A DNA stretch of 64,000 nt from CAISDA01 sp050258555. GTDB taxonomy: Bacteria > Bacteroidota > Ignavibacteria > UBA10030 > UBA8401. The translations under genes and the position numbers were made by a program. Shown here piece by piece: positions 8,802 to 17,192 of this stretch (positions within the stretch are counted from its first letter, which is position 1; every line of letters begins with the position of its first letter). The notes under the pieces are model-generated. The model was not told the origin of the DNA, did not search any database, and saw nothing but the letters and a program-made list of their open reading frames with translations. The stretch spans positions 1-64,000 of the forward strand of contig JBLMZA010000052.1 in NCBI GenBank assembly GCA_050258555.1. The letters run 5' to 3'.

Positions 8802-9319
8802 GAAAGATCCTGCAGAACTGTGGTAAATGGGAGCTGTTGTTTATGGACTGCATGCGGATCGCTGCATTCTTCAAGGAGCGTTCCGATCGTCTTGTGAAAG
8901 ACGGGGTGAAGCACATCGGCCGCAAGCTCGGCCAGCGGCGCCAGAACGAACCGGCGCGTCTGAACTTCCTTGTGGGGCACGGTGATCCACTCGTTGTGTA
9001 TCTGCTCGTTTCCATAGAGCAGCAGATCGAGATCGATTTCGCGCGGTCCGTAGCGGTACGTGGCGCGGCGGCCGATCTTCTGTTCGATGAGCTTCAGCTG
9101 ATGATAGAGCGATGTCGCATCGAGCACGCTGCTGATGCAGACCGCGGCATTGTAGAACTTTCTCTGATCTTCGACGCCGACGGGATCCGTTTCATAGATC
9201 GACGACACGGCCGTGACCGTCGTGCCGTCCAGCGCCGCCAGTTCGCGCACCGCATCGGACAGGTGCCGGTAGCGGTCGCCGACGTTTGAACCCAGGCCGA
9301 TGTAGACGCGCTCGGTCAT
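8798..9319 (-). CDS. folK: 2-amino-4-hydroxy-6-hydroxymethyldihydropteridine diphosphokinase
   Basis: Transfers pyrophosphate from ATP to hydroxymethyl-dihydropterin in folate synthesis. At 173 residues it has the usual size. YIGLGSNVGDR near the N-terminus, VSSIYETDPVG, and the catalytic GPREIDLDLLLYG signature are all present. Overlaps folB upstream (ATGA) and dNK downstream (GTGA), each by 4 nt. Together with folB this gives two successive folate steps; folP, folE and folC are not in the window. Confidence 0.95.
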   Translation of the reverse strand: MTERVYIGLGSNVGDRYRHLSDAVRELAALDGTTVTAVSSIYETDPVGVEDQRKFYNAAVCISSVLDATSLYHQLKLIEQKIGRRATYRYGPREIDLDLLLYGNEQIHNEWITVPHKEVQTRRFVLAPLAELAADVLHPVFHKTIGTLLEECSDPHAVHKQQLPFTTVLQDLS

Positions 9320-9690
9320 TCCGTGCGCGCCGAGTCAATTTCAACTTCCACCGTATCCAATACGCCGTGCACCGGAGCGCCGGGTTTGCGCACGCGCACC
9401 GTCACGCGCTCGACCGCCGGAAACTCGCGCAGGAGCGCCTGGCCGATCTGATGGGCGAGCGCTTCGATCAGGTAGAATTTTTTTTCGGTGACCGTCTTCT
9501 TCACCACGCCGTATGCCTTTTCGTAATTCACCGTGTGATGCAGGGCATCGGTCGTACGCGCGGCCATGAGGTCGGCGTGCAGATCGACGTCGACCTCGAA
9601 TTTGCCGCCGATATTCTGCTCGTCCTGCAGCACGCCGTGATAGGCGTAGAAGACGGCGTTGTGAAGACGGATAATGTCGAGTTTTCTCAT
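9316..9690 (-). CDS. folB: Dihydroneopterin aldolase
   Basis: Converts dihydroneopterin to 6-hydroxymethyl-dihydropterin plus glycolaldehyde. 124 residues from the ATG at 9690, which overlaps the gltX stop by 4 nt (ATGA). FYAYHGVLQDEQNIGGKFEV (about 14-33) and VRVRKPGAPVHG with the catalytic Lys are the family hallmarks. Longer upstream frames were rejected because they lie inside gltX. Coupled to folK downstream. Confidence 0.93.
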   Translation of the reverse strand: MRKLDIIRLHNAVFYAYHGVLQDEQNIGGKFEVDVDLHADLMAARTTDALHHTVNYEKAYGVVKKTVTEKKFYLIEALAHQIGQALLREFPAVERVTVRVRKPGAPVHGVLDTVEVEIDSARTE

Positions 9691-11135
9691 TGTGGTTTTA
9701 TCGTATCGAGCGCGTAGCGCAAGCGGCGGAGCGTCGTTTCCTTGCCCAGGATCTCGAGCACATGAAAGAGGCTCGGGCCGAGCGACACGCCCGTTGTCGC
9801 CAGGCGCACCGGATGAATGAGCTTGCCTGCGCCGACGCCGAACTCCGCGGCCGTCTCGCGCAGCACGCGCTCTGTTTCGGCGGCTGAAAAATCCTCGAGC
9901 GCCGCATAGCATTCCATGAGCCGCGCCATGTGCTTCGGCGTCTCGGCTCCCCAGTTCTTCGTTCTTCCCTTCTCTTCGAATTCCACGGGATCATGATAGA
10001 AGAACGTGCACTCGGTGCCGAAATCCGGAATGACCGTGACGCGGTCCTTCAACAGCGCGATGACTTTCTTCAGATACTCGTCGGGAAATTTCGTCCACCC
10101 TTTTTCTTCGAACACGGGACGCACGAGTTCGAGCAGCTCGTCATCCGTCTTCAATCGGATGTGCTGCTGATTGAGCCACTGGAGCTTTTCGATGTTGAAG
10201 ACGGCGCCCGATTTTCCGACGCGCTCGATCGAGAACTCCTTCACGAGTTCGTCGAGCGTGAAGATCTCCCTCGTATCGCCGGGATTCCATCCCAGGAATG
10301 CGATGAAATTCACGAGCGCTTCCTTCAGAAATCCTTTCGCCCGGTAATCCTCCACCGCCACATCGCCCTGGCGCTTCGAGAGCTTGCTGCCGTCGGGATT
10401 CAGGAGCAGCGGAAGGTGCGCGAATTTCGGCACGTCCCATCCGAAGAACTGGTAGAGCAGAATGTGCTTGGGCGTGCTCGGGAGCCATTCTTCGCCGCGT
10501 ATCACATGCGTGATGCCCATCGAATGATCGTCCACAACGACGGCCATGTGGTAAGTCGGAAAGCCGTCGGATTTGATGAGCACCTGATCGTCCAGGATGG
10601 AATTGGCGATCGTGACCTTGCTGCGGATCAGATCGTCGAATGTCACTTCGCCTGCAAGCGGCACCTTCATGCGTATCACGTGCGGCTCGCCGGCGGCAAC
10701 GCGCGCTTTGGCTTCCGAAAGAGGAATCTCGCGGCAATGGCGGTCGTATGTGAGCGAGCGCTTCTCGGCCGCGGCCTGTTCGCGGACCTTCTCGAGCCGC
10801 TCGGGCGTGCAGAAGCAGTAATACGCCTTGCCCGCTTCGACAAGATCATCGGCATGGCGCCGGTAGAGATCGAGGCGCTGCGACTGGATATAGGGGCCGA
10901 CCGCGCCGCCCTTGCCCGGGCCTTCATCGAACTCGATGCCGGCCCATTGAAGCGACGCGATTAAATTTTCCATGGCGCCTTCCACTTTCCGTGTCTGATC
11001 CGTATCTTCTATACGGAGAATGAACGCGCCGTTGTTGCGTTTTGCAAGCAGATAATTGTATAACGCCGTGCGCAGTCCCCCGACGTGCAGATAGCCGGTC
11101 GGGCTGGGAGCAAAGCGGACTCTGACGTTTTCCAT
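9687..11135 (-). CDS. gltX: Glutamyl-tRNA synthetase
   Basis: Charges tRNA-Glu; first gene of a six-gene minus-strand run. 482 residues from the ATG at 11135, whose product starts MENVRVRFAPSPTG. The HIGH-equivalent is PSPTGYLHVGG (10-20) and the KMSKS-equivalent KLSKR is at 251-255. An all-helical anticodon-binding region forms the C-terminal third. A good promoter lies at 11203-11231. Whether it is discriminating or also charges tRNA-Gln cannot be told here; no gatCAB or glnS is in the window. Confidence 0.95.
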   Translation of the reverse strand: MENVRVRFAPSPTGYLHVGGLRTALYNYLLAKRNNGAFILRIEDTDQTRKVEGAMENLIASLQWAGIEFDEGPGKGGAVGPYIQSQRLDLYRRHADDLVEAGKAYYCFCTPERLEKVREQAAAEKRSLTYDRHCREIPLSEAKARVAAGEPHVIRMKVPLAGEVTFDDLIRSKVTIANSILDDQVLIKSDGFPTYHMAVVVDDHSMGITHVIRGEEWLPSTPKHILLYQFFGWDVPKFAHLPLLLNPDGSKLSKRQGDVAVEDYRAKGFLKEALVNFIAFLGWNPGDTREIFTLDELVKEFSIERVGKSGAVFNIEKLQWLNQQHIRLKTDDELLELVRPVFEEKGWTKFPDEYLKKVIALLKDRVTVIPDFGTECTFFYHDPVEFEEKGRTKNWGAETPKHMARLMECYAALEDFSAAETERVLRETAAEFGVGAGKLIHPVRLATTGVSLGPSLFHVLEILGKETTLRRLRYALDTIKPQ

Positions 11136-11202
11136 TGTCTCGTGTTTCTGTTCGAACCGTTGATAGTACAAAAAAAAATCGCGCAATGCGAAGAGTGAAT
11201 GA

Positions 11203-11231
11203 AAGATACCACAATTTTCTCTGACTTCCAA
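11203..11231 (-). promoter_or_regulatory. Sigma70-type promoter of the gltX operon
   Basis: On the minus strand TTGGAA (11226-11231), a 17-nt spacer and TATCTT (11203-11208). The -10 is about 68 nt upstream of the gltX start. It lies in the 146-nt divergent intergenic region shared with the SpoU methyltransferase. Confidence 0.5.
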
Positions 11232-11238
11232 AAATTCG

Positions 11239-11265
11239 AAAATGCAAATTTTTTCTCTGCATTTT
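11239..11265. other. AT-rich inverted repeat upstream of the RNA methyltransferase
   Basis: Eight-bp arms AAAATGCA (11239-11246) / TGCATTTT (11258-11265) around an 11-nt loop, followed by more Ts, ending 16 nt before the ATG at 11282. It could be an operator or a weak hairpin; its role is undetermined. Confidence 0.35.
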
Positions 11266-11281
11266 TTTCACGCCATCAGCC

Positions 11282-12103
11282 ATGATCCTTTCCGTTACAC
11301 GCGTCACGACGCTCGATCTTCCCGTCCTCGCCCCCTACCGCACGCTCAAGCGCCCGCTTGAACACCGCGAGCAGGGCATTTTCATCGCCGAAGGCGACAA
11401 AGTCGTCATCCGCCTGCTGGAAAGCGCGGTGCGGATGATGTCGCTTCTCTGCTCTCCGCCGTGGTTCGACGCGCTGAAAGCGCAGCTGGAGGCGAAACAG
11501 GACCTCATCGATGTCTACATTGCCGAGGAATCGCTCATGGAAACGATCGTCGGACACCGGCTGCACAAATGCGTGATGGCCGTCGGCATCATTCCCCGTG
11601 CGGACCCCCTGGACGATCTTCTGGCTCGCCTCGATCATGCGCCGTTTCTTGTGGCGGTCGACGGGATCATGAACGCGGAGAATATGGGTGTGATCGCTCG
11701 CACCTGCACAGGCTTCGGCGCCGACGCGCTCCTGGTGAGCGACTCGTCGTGCGATCCGTATCTCAGGCGCTCGGTCAGAAATTCGATGGGCACGATCTTT
11801 CAACTGCCCATCTGCAGCGAGCCATCGCTCGCCCGCATGCTCGAGACGGCGCGCCGGCGCGGCGTGACCGTGTTCGCCGCCGATGCGCACACGGAATCGG
11901 TGGATGTGGCCCAAGCCGGGTTCGATCATTCGTGCTGTCTCGTGCTGGGAAGCGAAGGGACGGGAATTTCGGAGGAAGTGCTCAGCGTCTGCGACGAAGC
12001 GGTGCGCATACCGATGCGCGAGGGATTCGATTCGTTCAATGTCGCCATCGCCGGCGCCATCCTCATGTACGAGGTCCGGCGCCGGCGGCAGGTTGCCGAA
12101 TAA
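11282..12103 (+). CDS. SpoU/TrmH-family RNA 2'-O-methyltransferase
   Basis: 273-residue SPOUT methyltransferase using S-adenosylmethionine. An N-terminal substrate-binding domain (about 1-110, with FIAEGDKVVIRLLES) precedes the knotted catalytic domain: motif 1 NAENMGVIART at 131-141, motif 2 LGSEGTGIS at 222-230 and motif 3 SFNVAIAGAILMYE at 251-264. The exact RNA target (rRNA or tRNA) is not determinable; RlmB-like or TrmH-like are both possible. Divergent from gltX. A second, shorter TrmH-type enzyme lies at 53430. Confidence 0.85.
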   Translation: MILSVTRVTTLDLPVLAPYRTLKRPLEHREQGIFIAEGDKVVIRLLESAVRMMSLLCSPPWFDALKAQLEAKQDLIDVYIAEESLMETIVGHRLHKCVMAVGIIPRADPLDDLLARLDHAPFLVAVDGIMNAENMGVIARTCTGFGADALLVSDSSCDPYLRRSVRNSMGTIFQLPICSEPSLARMLETARRRGVTVFAADAHTESVDVAQAGFDHSCCLVLGSEGTGISEEVLSVCDEAVRIPMREGFDSFNVAIAGAILMYEVRRRRQVAE

Positions 12104-12129
12104 GGAGCCAATCGGGAACGGAAAATTAT

Positions 12130-12417
12130 TTATACCGACTTAAACCGAATTTCCGGAACTGCATTCAATACTTTTCCAATCTTCTTAAGAAAAGCCAGAG
12201 AGACATTATGATATCGCCCCGATTCCAAACGGGCGATTGCAGGCTGTGAAGTACCCGCTTTTTCCGCAAGTTCTTTTTGCGTCATTTTCGCTTTAATGCG
12301 AAGACGTATTACCTCTTTAGCCAATGTAAACTCATCCTCAAGGCCGTCATATGCCCGCTTGAGTTCCTCGTTCTTCAACTGTCCCTTAAGATAGGATTTT
12401 GAATCTATCAATCTCAT
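12130..12417 (-). CDS. XRE-family antitoxin, HigA-like
   Basis: 95 residues with a Cro/C1 helix-turn-helix at about 40-90 (RIKAKMTQKELAEKAGTSQPAIARLESG). Second gene of a toxin-first pair; overlaps the toxin stop by 4 nt. Antitoxins of this type bind both the toxin and the operon promoter. The AT-rich base composition of the pair stands out against its neighbours and suggests horizontal acquisition. Confidence 0.88.
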   Translation of the reverse strand: MRLIDSKSYLKGQLKNEELKRAYDGLEDEFTLAKEVIRLRIKAKMTQKELAEKAGTSQPAIARLESGRYHNVSLAFLKKIGKVLNAVPEIRFKSV

Positions 12418-12749
12418 TTCTGTTCCTCCAAATATAACTTCATCAACCGCACTGCCCGATCAATTTCCGTGTGTTTCAATTTCATTTCTTTCTTAACGTA
12501 TCCTGAAGTAAGAATGAATAAGCCCTGCCGGGAATGAAAATAAAATATCCTGCAGATATCAGATCCTAACTTGACCCGAAGTTCTTTCAATCCCGGGTAT
12601 CCTTTCACAGTTTGGGAGTGGGGACCGGGCAATAAGCGTCCGAATTCTTCCAATAAATTGATGGTCCGTAAAACTTTAGCCTTCATTTTTATTGGAAGAG
12701 CATCGATGAACTCTGCGGCTTCCTTCATCAATTTAACTTCATTGCCCAT
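12414..12749 (-). CDS. RelE/HigB-type toxin (Gp49-like)
   Basis: 111 residues of the phage-derived Gp49-like / HigB branch of the RelE superfamily. LKELRVKLGSDICRIFYFHS and LTSGYVKKEMKLKHTEIDRA match the conserved core and C-terminal helix. Characterised relatives are ribosome-dependent mRNA endonucleases; activity here is inferred. The toxin precedes the antitoxin, as in higBA. A perfect inverted repeat 7 nt upstream of the start is a likely operator. Confidence 0.87.
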   Translation of the reverse strand: MGNEVKLMKEAAEFIDALPIKMKAKVLRTINLLEEFGRLLPGPHSQTVKGYPGLKELRVKLGSDICRIFYFHSRQGLFILTSGYVKKEMKLKHTEIDRAVRLMKLYLEEQK

Positions 12750-12756
12750 GGGTTAA

Positions 12757-12774
12757 TATATCATATTTGATATA
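12757..12774. promoter_or_regulatory. Candidate operator of the HigBA-like module
   Basis: Perfect inverted repeat TATATCA (12757-12763) / TGATATA (12768-12774) with a 4-nt centre, starting 8 nt upstream of the toxin ATG on the minus strand. Position and symmetry fit autoregulation by the XRE antitoxin; it may overlap the promoter -10. Confidence 0.55.
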
Positions 12775-12798
12775 CTAATACAAGAGAACCATCACATA

Positions 12799-13935
12799 TT
12801 ATACCTTTTTGACGCCGATACCGGGGCGGTCGCTGAGCGTCACTTTGCCGTTGACGACCTTCACGCCGTCGTAGCAGTCGTTCGAGATGAGCAGGTTGCC
12901 GTCCAGGTCGGCCCAGTCGACCATCGGAGAGAGATGCGAGGCGGCCGAGATGCCGCAGGAGGTTTCTGTCATGCAGCCGATCATGACGTACATGCCGAGC
13001 TGGCGCGCCATCGAGACCATCTTGTTGGCTTCGCGCATGCCGGTGCACTTCATGAGCTTGATGTTGATGCCCGAATAGACGCCCTCGGCCTTTTTGATGT
13101 CCGAGAGGCGCTGCACGCCCTCATCGCCGATGATGGGCAGCGGACTCTGCTCGGTGAGCCAGGCGAGTTCCTTCGTGCGCTCTTTCGGCATCGGCTGCTC
13201 GACGAACACCACCCCCTTCTCCTTCAGCCAGTGGATCATATCGAGCGCGTAATGCTTGTCCTTCCAGCCCTGGTTCACATCCGTCGTGATCGGCTTATCG
13301 GTCACCGAACGGATCGTTTCGATCATCTGCTTGTCGTTCGCTCCGCCGAGCTTCACTTTCAGCACCTTGTATTCGTCCGCTTCCTTCGTCTTCTGCTTCA
13401 CCACATCGGCCGTGTCGATGCCGATGGTGAACGTCGTGGTCGGAGTGTTGTTCTTGTTGTATCCCCAGATGTTGTACCACGGCTGCCCCATCAGCTTGCC
13501 CACCAGATCGTGCAGCGCGATGTCGACCGCGGCCTTGGCCGCCGTGTTGTTCGCCGCAATGGCGTCGATGTCGGCCAGGATCGTCTCGAGCTCGAACGGA
13601 TTGTCGTATTTGCTCAGATCGACGCGCTTCAGGAACGCCATCACCGATTCCTGCGATTCGCCGAGATACGGAGGCATCGACGCCTCGCCGTACCCGACCA
13701 TGCCGTCGTATTCGATTTCCGTCAGCACGACCGGCGTCGTCTTGCGCGACATGGACGCCACGGTGAAGACATGCCTGAGCTCGAGCGTGTAGGGTCGGTA
13801 GGTGAGCGTCAGTTTTTTGGATCCCTTCCCCTGCGAAAGGAACGGGGCGGACATTGCGGTGAGCGGCCGTGCAAGCATCGCCGCGCCGGCGGCAGCGCCT
13901 GCGGCCTTGAAGAACGAACGTCGGGTGTGTGTCAT
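12799..13935 (-). CDS. Tat-exported dipeptide epimerase (enolase superfamily)
   Basis: 378-residue member of the muconate-lactonizing/Ala-Glu epimerase subgroup. These enzymes invert the alpha carbon of dipeptides, for example L-Ala-D/L-Glu from peptidoglycan. Catalytic residues are in place: the KxK motif (K193, K195 in LKVKLG), metal ligands D219, E246 (VEQP) and D271 (GDEG), and K293/K296 (INIKLMK). The N-terminus THTRRSFFKAAGAAAGAAML is a twin-arginine signal, so the enzyme is predicted to fold in the cytoplasm and act outside it; tatC is at 34497. Dipeptide specificity is inferred. Confidence 0.85.
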   Translation of the reverse strand: MTHTRRSFFKAAGAAAGAAMLARPLTAMSAPFLSQGKGSKKLTLTYRPYTLELRHVFTVASMSRKTTPVVLTEIEYDGMVGYGEASMPPYLGESQESVMAFLKRVDLSKYDNPFELETILADIDAIAANNTAAKAAVDIALHDLVGKLMGQPWYNIWGYNKNNTPTTTFTIGIDTADVVKQKTKEADEYKVLKVKLGGANDKQMIETIRSVTDKPITTDVNQGWKDKHYALDMIHWLKEKGVVFVEQPMPKERTKELAWLTEQSPLPIIGDEGVQRLSDIKKAEGVYSGINIKLMKCTGMREANKMVSMARQLGMYVMIGCMTETSCGISAASHLSPMVDWADLDGNLLISNDCYDGVKVVNGKVTLSDRPGIGVKKV

Positions 13936-14073
13936 GGCTGTCGGATTGATGGAAGAGAGTTGGGATGACTGCTTCGTGTAAATAAAAAAGTATACGCATT
14001 AACACCGAGAAATTCAAATGCTCGTGGCCCGATGCCGAACGACTGCGCGCGTCACAATGCCCGCCGAACGATC

Positions 14074-14102
14074 TTGGAAATGAGAGGATTCTTTCGTATT
14101 TT
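14074..14102 (+). promoter_or_regulatory. Sigma70-type promoter of DUF47-pit
   Basis: TTGGAA (14074-14079), 17-nt spacer, TATTTT (14097-14102), about 86 nt upstream of the DUF47 ATG. The surrounding 252-nt gap between the divergent epimerase and DUF47 genes holds nothing else I can identify. Confidence 0.5.
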
Positions 14103-14187
14103 ATTGCGACCTGTGATACAAGGTCCGCTTCACCCATCGCGTATGGTTTGAAACAACCATCATCAATCACATTCCGGTAGACTACGT

Positions 14188-14832
14188 ATGAGACTAGACC
14201 GCATCATTCAAGCGCTCCTCCCCCATGACGAAAAGTTCTTTTCCTTTTTCGACGAATCGTCGCGCATCATGGTCGAGGCTGCGCTGCTTATGAAACAACT
14301 TCCCCCCAACAATCCCGATGTGCGCAAATCGGTCGTCAGCCAGATCGAAGAGCTCGAGCATCAGGGCGACACCGTCACCCATAAGATCTTCGGCGAACTC
14401 AACAGCACGTTCGTCACGCCCTTCGACCGCGAGGATATCCAGCTGCTCGCCTCGTCGATGGACGACGTCACGGACTTCATCAACGGAAGCGCCAACCGCT
14501 TCATGCTCTACAAGATCAAGGACTGCCCTCCCGAGATGGGCGAATTGATCGAATGCCTCTACAAATCGGTTGTCGAGCTGCAGCACGGCGTTTCGCTCCT
14601 GGCCGACCTGCGGCGTGTCGACGATCTCCGCAAGATCGTCCAGAAGGTCAACGAATATGAGAACCTTGCCGATGCCATCTTCGGACAGGCGATCGCCAAC
14701 CTCTTCGAGACCGAAAAGGATCCGATCTATCTCATCAAACTCAAGGAAATGTACGTCGCGCTCGAGACCGCAACAGACAAATGCGAAGACGTCGCCAACA
14801 TTTTCGAAACCATTCTGATCAAACACGCCTAA
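14188..14832 (+). CDS. DUF47 family (PhoU-like) phosphate transport accessory protein
   Basis: 214-residue all-helical protein of the DUF47/TIGR00153 family, structurally related to PhoU. Conserved features include the N-terminal FFDESSRIMVEAA helix, the FVTPFDREDIQLLASSMDDVTDFI segment and the C-terminal CEDVANIFETILIKHA. Six nt separate it from pit, the usual arrangement, and it is thought to modulate the Pit carrier. Preceded by a good promoter. Confidence 0.9.
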   Translation: MRLDRIIQALLPHDEKFFSFFDESSRIMVEAALLMKQLPPNNPDVRKSVVSQIEELEHQGDTVTHKIFGELNSTFVTPFDREDIQLLASSMDDVTDFINGSANRFMLYKIKDCPPEMGELIECLYKSVVELQHGVSLLADLRRVDDLRKIVQKVNEYENLADAIFGQAIANLFETEKDPIYLIKLKEMYVALETATDKCEDVANIFETILIKHA

Positions 14833-14838
14833 GGAACT

Positions 14839-15828
14839 ATGTTCACACTTGTAGTCGCAATTATCATCATTGCGCTGATCTTCGACTTCCTGAACGGGTT
14901 CCACGATTCGGCGAATTCGATCGCGACGATCGTTTCCACCCGTGTGCTGACGCCTCGCAAGGCTGTCATGTGGGCCGCGTTCTTCAACCTGATCGCGGCC
15001 TTTATGTTTGATGTGCACGTCGCCAAAACGATCGGCAAGGGCTTAGTCGAACTGAGCGCAGTCAATGAATATGTTATCATGAGCGCCCTCGTCGGCGCCA
15101 TCGCATGGAATCTCATCACCTGGTATTACGGCATCCCCTGCAGCTCCTCGCACGCCCTGATGGGCGGATTCGGAGGCGCGGCCATCGCCCGCGCAGGATG
15201 GGGCGCCATCATCTACGGCGGCTGGACCAACACGCTCGTCTTCATCGTCGTGGCGCCTCTCATGGGCATGGTCATGGGCTTCACGATCATGGCGGTGCTC
15301 ATGTGGATCTTTCACGGCCGCTCGTCCTCGCGCGTCAACGGGCTCTTCCGGAAGCTGCAGCTTGCTTCGGCTGCCGCCTACAGCCTGGGACACGGCACGA
15401 ACGACGCGCAGAAGACGATGGGCATCATCACGACGCTGCTCGTTTCGGCGGGCTATCTGACCACATTCCAGGTTCCCTACTGGGTCATCCTCTTATCGCA
15501 TTTTGCCATCGCACTGGGCACGCTCTTCGGCGGATGGAGAATCGTCAAGACGATGGGTCAGAAGATCACGAAGCTGAAACCCTCCGGAGGCTTTGCGGCC
15601 GAATCGGCGGGAGCGATCACGCTTTTGGTCACGGCATTCAGCGGCATCGCCGTGAGCACCACGCATACGATCAGCGGAGCGATCATGGGCGTCGGCGCGA
15701 CGAAGCGCGCCTCGGCCGTGCGCTGGGGGCTTGCGGGCAATATCGTCATCGCATGGATTCTCACGATTCCCGCCTCGGCGGTCGTGGGCGCCCTGAGCTA
15801 TTACATCGTTTCGATCTTTGTGCGGTAA
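14839..15828 (+). CDS. pit: Low-affinity inorganic phosphate transporter (PiT family)
   Basis: Phosphate:cation symporter of the inner membrane. At 329 residues it is at the short end for the family. Both PiT signature repeats are visible: DFLNGFHDSANSIATIVSTR near the N-terminus and LGHGTNDAQKTMG in the second half. Multiple hydrophobic segments span the length. Co-transcribed with DUF47. A strong bidirectional terminator follows the stop. Confidence 0.93.
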   Translation: MFTLVVAIIIIALIFDFLNGFHDSANSIATIVSTRVLTPRKAVMWAAFFNLIAAFMFDVHVAKTIGKGLVELSAVNEYVIMSALVGAIAWNLITWYYGIPCSSSHALMGGFGGAAIARAGWGAIIYGGWTNTLVFIVVAPLMGMVMGFTIMAVLMWIFHGRSSSRVNGLFRKLQLASAAAYSLGHGTNDAQKTMGIITTLLVSAGYLTTFQVPYWVILLSHFAIALGTLFGGWRIVKTMGQKITKLKPSGGFAAESAGAITLLVTAFSGIAVSTTHTISGAIMGVGATKRASAVRWGLAGNIVIAWILTIPASAVVGALSYYIVSIFVR

Positions 15829-15851
15829 GCAGCAAGCGCACGAGGGAGTGT

Positions 15852-15887
15852 AAAAAAAAGCCGGTTCATTGCGAACCGGCTTTTTTT
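15852..15887. terminator. Bidirectional terminator between pit and serS
   Basis: Perfect 8-bp stem GCCGGTTC (15860-15867) / GAACCGGC (15873-15880) with loop ATTGC. It is flanked by an A8 run on the left and a T7 run on the right, so it works as an intrinsic terminator for pit (plus) and for serS (minus). Confidence 0.95.
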
Positions 15888-15899
15888 GTTTGAGACAGG

Positions 15900-17165
15900 T
15901 TATCCGATCACCGTGAATTTCGTGTAGGGCTGGAGCACCTTCGGCACGATCACCTTGCCTTCGGGCGTCTGATAGTTCTCGAGGATCGCCGCCATCACGC
16001 GCGGCAGCGCAAGTCCCGATCCGTTGATCGTATGCACGAACTCGGTCTTGCCGGTCTCCGCCGATTTGAAGCGGATGTTCATGCGCCGCGCCTGGAAGGC
16101 TTCGAAATTGCTGCACGAGGAGACTTCGAGCCATTTGCCCTGCCCGCCTGCCCACACCTCGAGGTCGAATTTCTTCGACTGCGTGAAGCCCATATCCCCC
16201 GTGCACATGAGCAGCGTGTGATACGGCAGTCCGAGCTGCTGCAACAGCAGTTCCGCATCCTGCCGGAGTCCGTCCAGTGCCTCATACGACGTCGAAGGCA
16301 GCACGAATTTCACGAGCTCGACCTTGTCGAACTGATGCAGGCGGTTCAATCCGCGCACATCCTTGCCATACGAGCCGGCCTCTCGCCGGAAGCAGGGCGT
16401 ATAGGCCGCATAATGAATCGGCAGATCCTTTTCGTGCAGGATCTCGTCGCGGTGGAAGTTCGTGACCGGCACTTCGGCCGTCGGGATCATGAAGAATCCG
16501 TCGCGGTCGCACACATACATCAGATCCTCCTTGTCGGGAATCTGACCGGTGCCGCGGGCGCTGTCCTCGTTGACGACGACCGGCGCCTGGAGCTCGCGGT
16601 AGCCGCGCTCCGACGCCTGGTCGAGGAAGAAGTTGATGAGCGCGCGCTGCAACTGGGCGCCTTTGCCCACATAGAACGGAAATCCCGCACCGGCCACTTT
16701 CGAGCCGCGCGTGAAATCGATGATGCCGAGTGCATCGGCCAGTTCCCAGTGCGGTTTGAGCGTGAAGTCGACGGCGGGTTTGTCGCCCCATTCGAAGACG
16801 ACCTGGTTGTCTTCGGGCGTCCGGCCCACGGGCACAGAGGGATGCGGAAGGTTCGGCACGGTCAGCAGGAGCGACTTCAGATCCGTATCGATCACCTTCA
16901 GTTCCTCGTCGAGCGCCTGTATGCGCAATTTCACCGCGTTCATCTCTTCGATGATCGACGAGGCATCCTGTCCCGATTTCTTGAGCTGGGCGACCTTGCC
17001 CGAGACTTCGTTGCGCTTCGCTTTCAGTCCTTCGACCTCGCCGATCATGCGGCGGCGCTGCTCGTCGAGTTCGAGGATCTTGTCGATATTGTCTGTTTCA
17101 TTCTTGGCAGCGATGCCCGCTTTCACGGCCGCCGGGTTTTCCCGTATCAGTTTGATGTCAAGCAT
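15900..17165 (-). CDS. serS: Seryl-tRNA synthetase
   Basis: 421-residue class II synthetase charging tRNA-Ser. The N-terminal antiparallel coiled-coil arm that contacts the tRNA long variable arm is visible at about 25-105 (heptad-rich RRRMIGEVEGLKAKRNEV region). Class II motif 2 (TPCFRREAGSYGKDVRGLNR) and motif 3 (NGSGLALPRVMAAILENYQ) follow. Last gene of the minus-strand run that begins at the his cluster; it ends at the shared terminator. Confidence 0.96.
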   Translation of the reverse strand: MLDIKLIRENPAAVKAGIAAKNETDNIDKILELDEQRRRMIGEVEGLKAKRNEVSGKVAQLKKSGQDASSIIEEMNAVKLRIQALDEELKVIDTDLKSLLLTVPNLPHPSVPVGRTPEDNQVVFEWGDKPAVDFTLKPHWELADALGIIDFTRGSKVAGAGFPFYVGKGAQLQRALINFFLDQASERGYRELQAPVVVNEDSARGTGQIPDKEDLMYVCDRDGFFMIPTAEVPVTNFHRDEILHEKDLPIHYAAYTPCFRREAGSYGKDVRGLNRLHQFDKVELVKFVLPSTSYEALDGLRQDAELLLQQLGLPYHTLLMCTGDMGFTQSKKFDLEVWAGGQGKWLEVSSCSNFEAFQARRMNIRFKSAETGKTEFVHTINGSGLALPRVMAAILENYQTPEGKVIVPKVLQPYTKFTVIG

Positions 17166-17192
17166 AGGAGTGTATGGAGTGAGTAGATGGAA

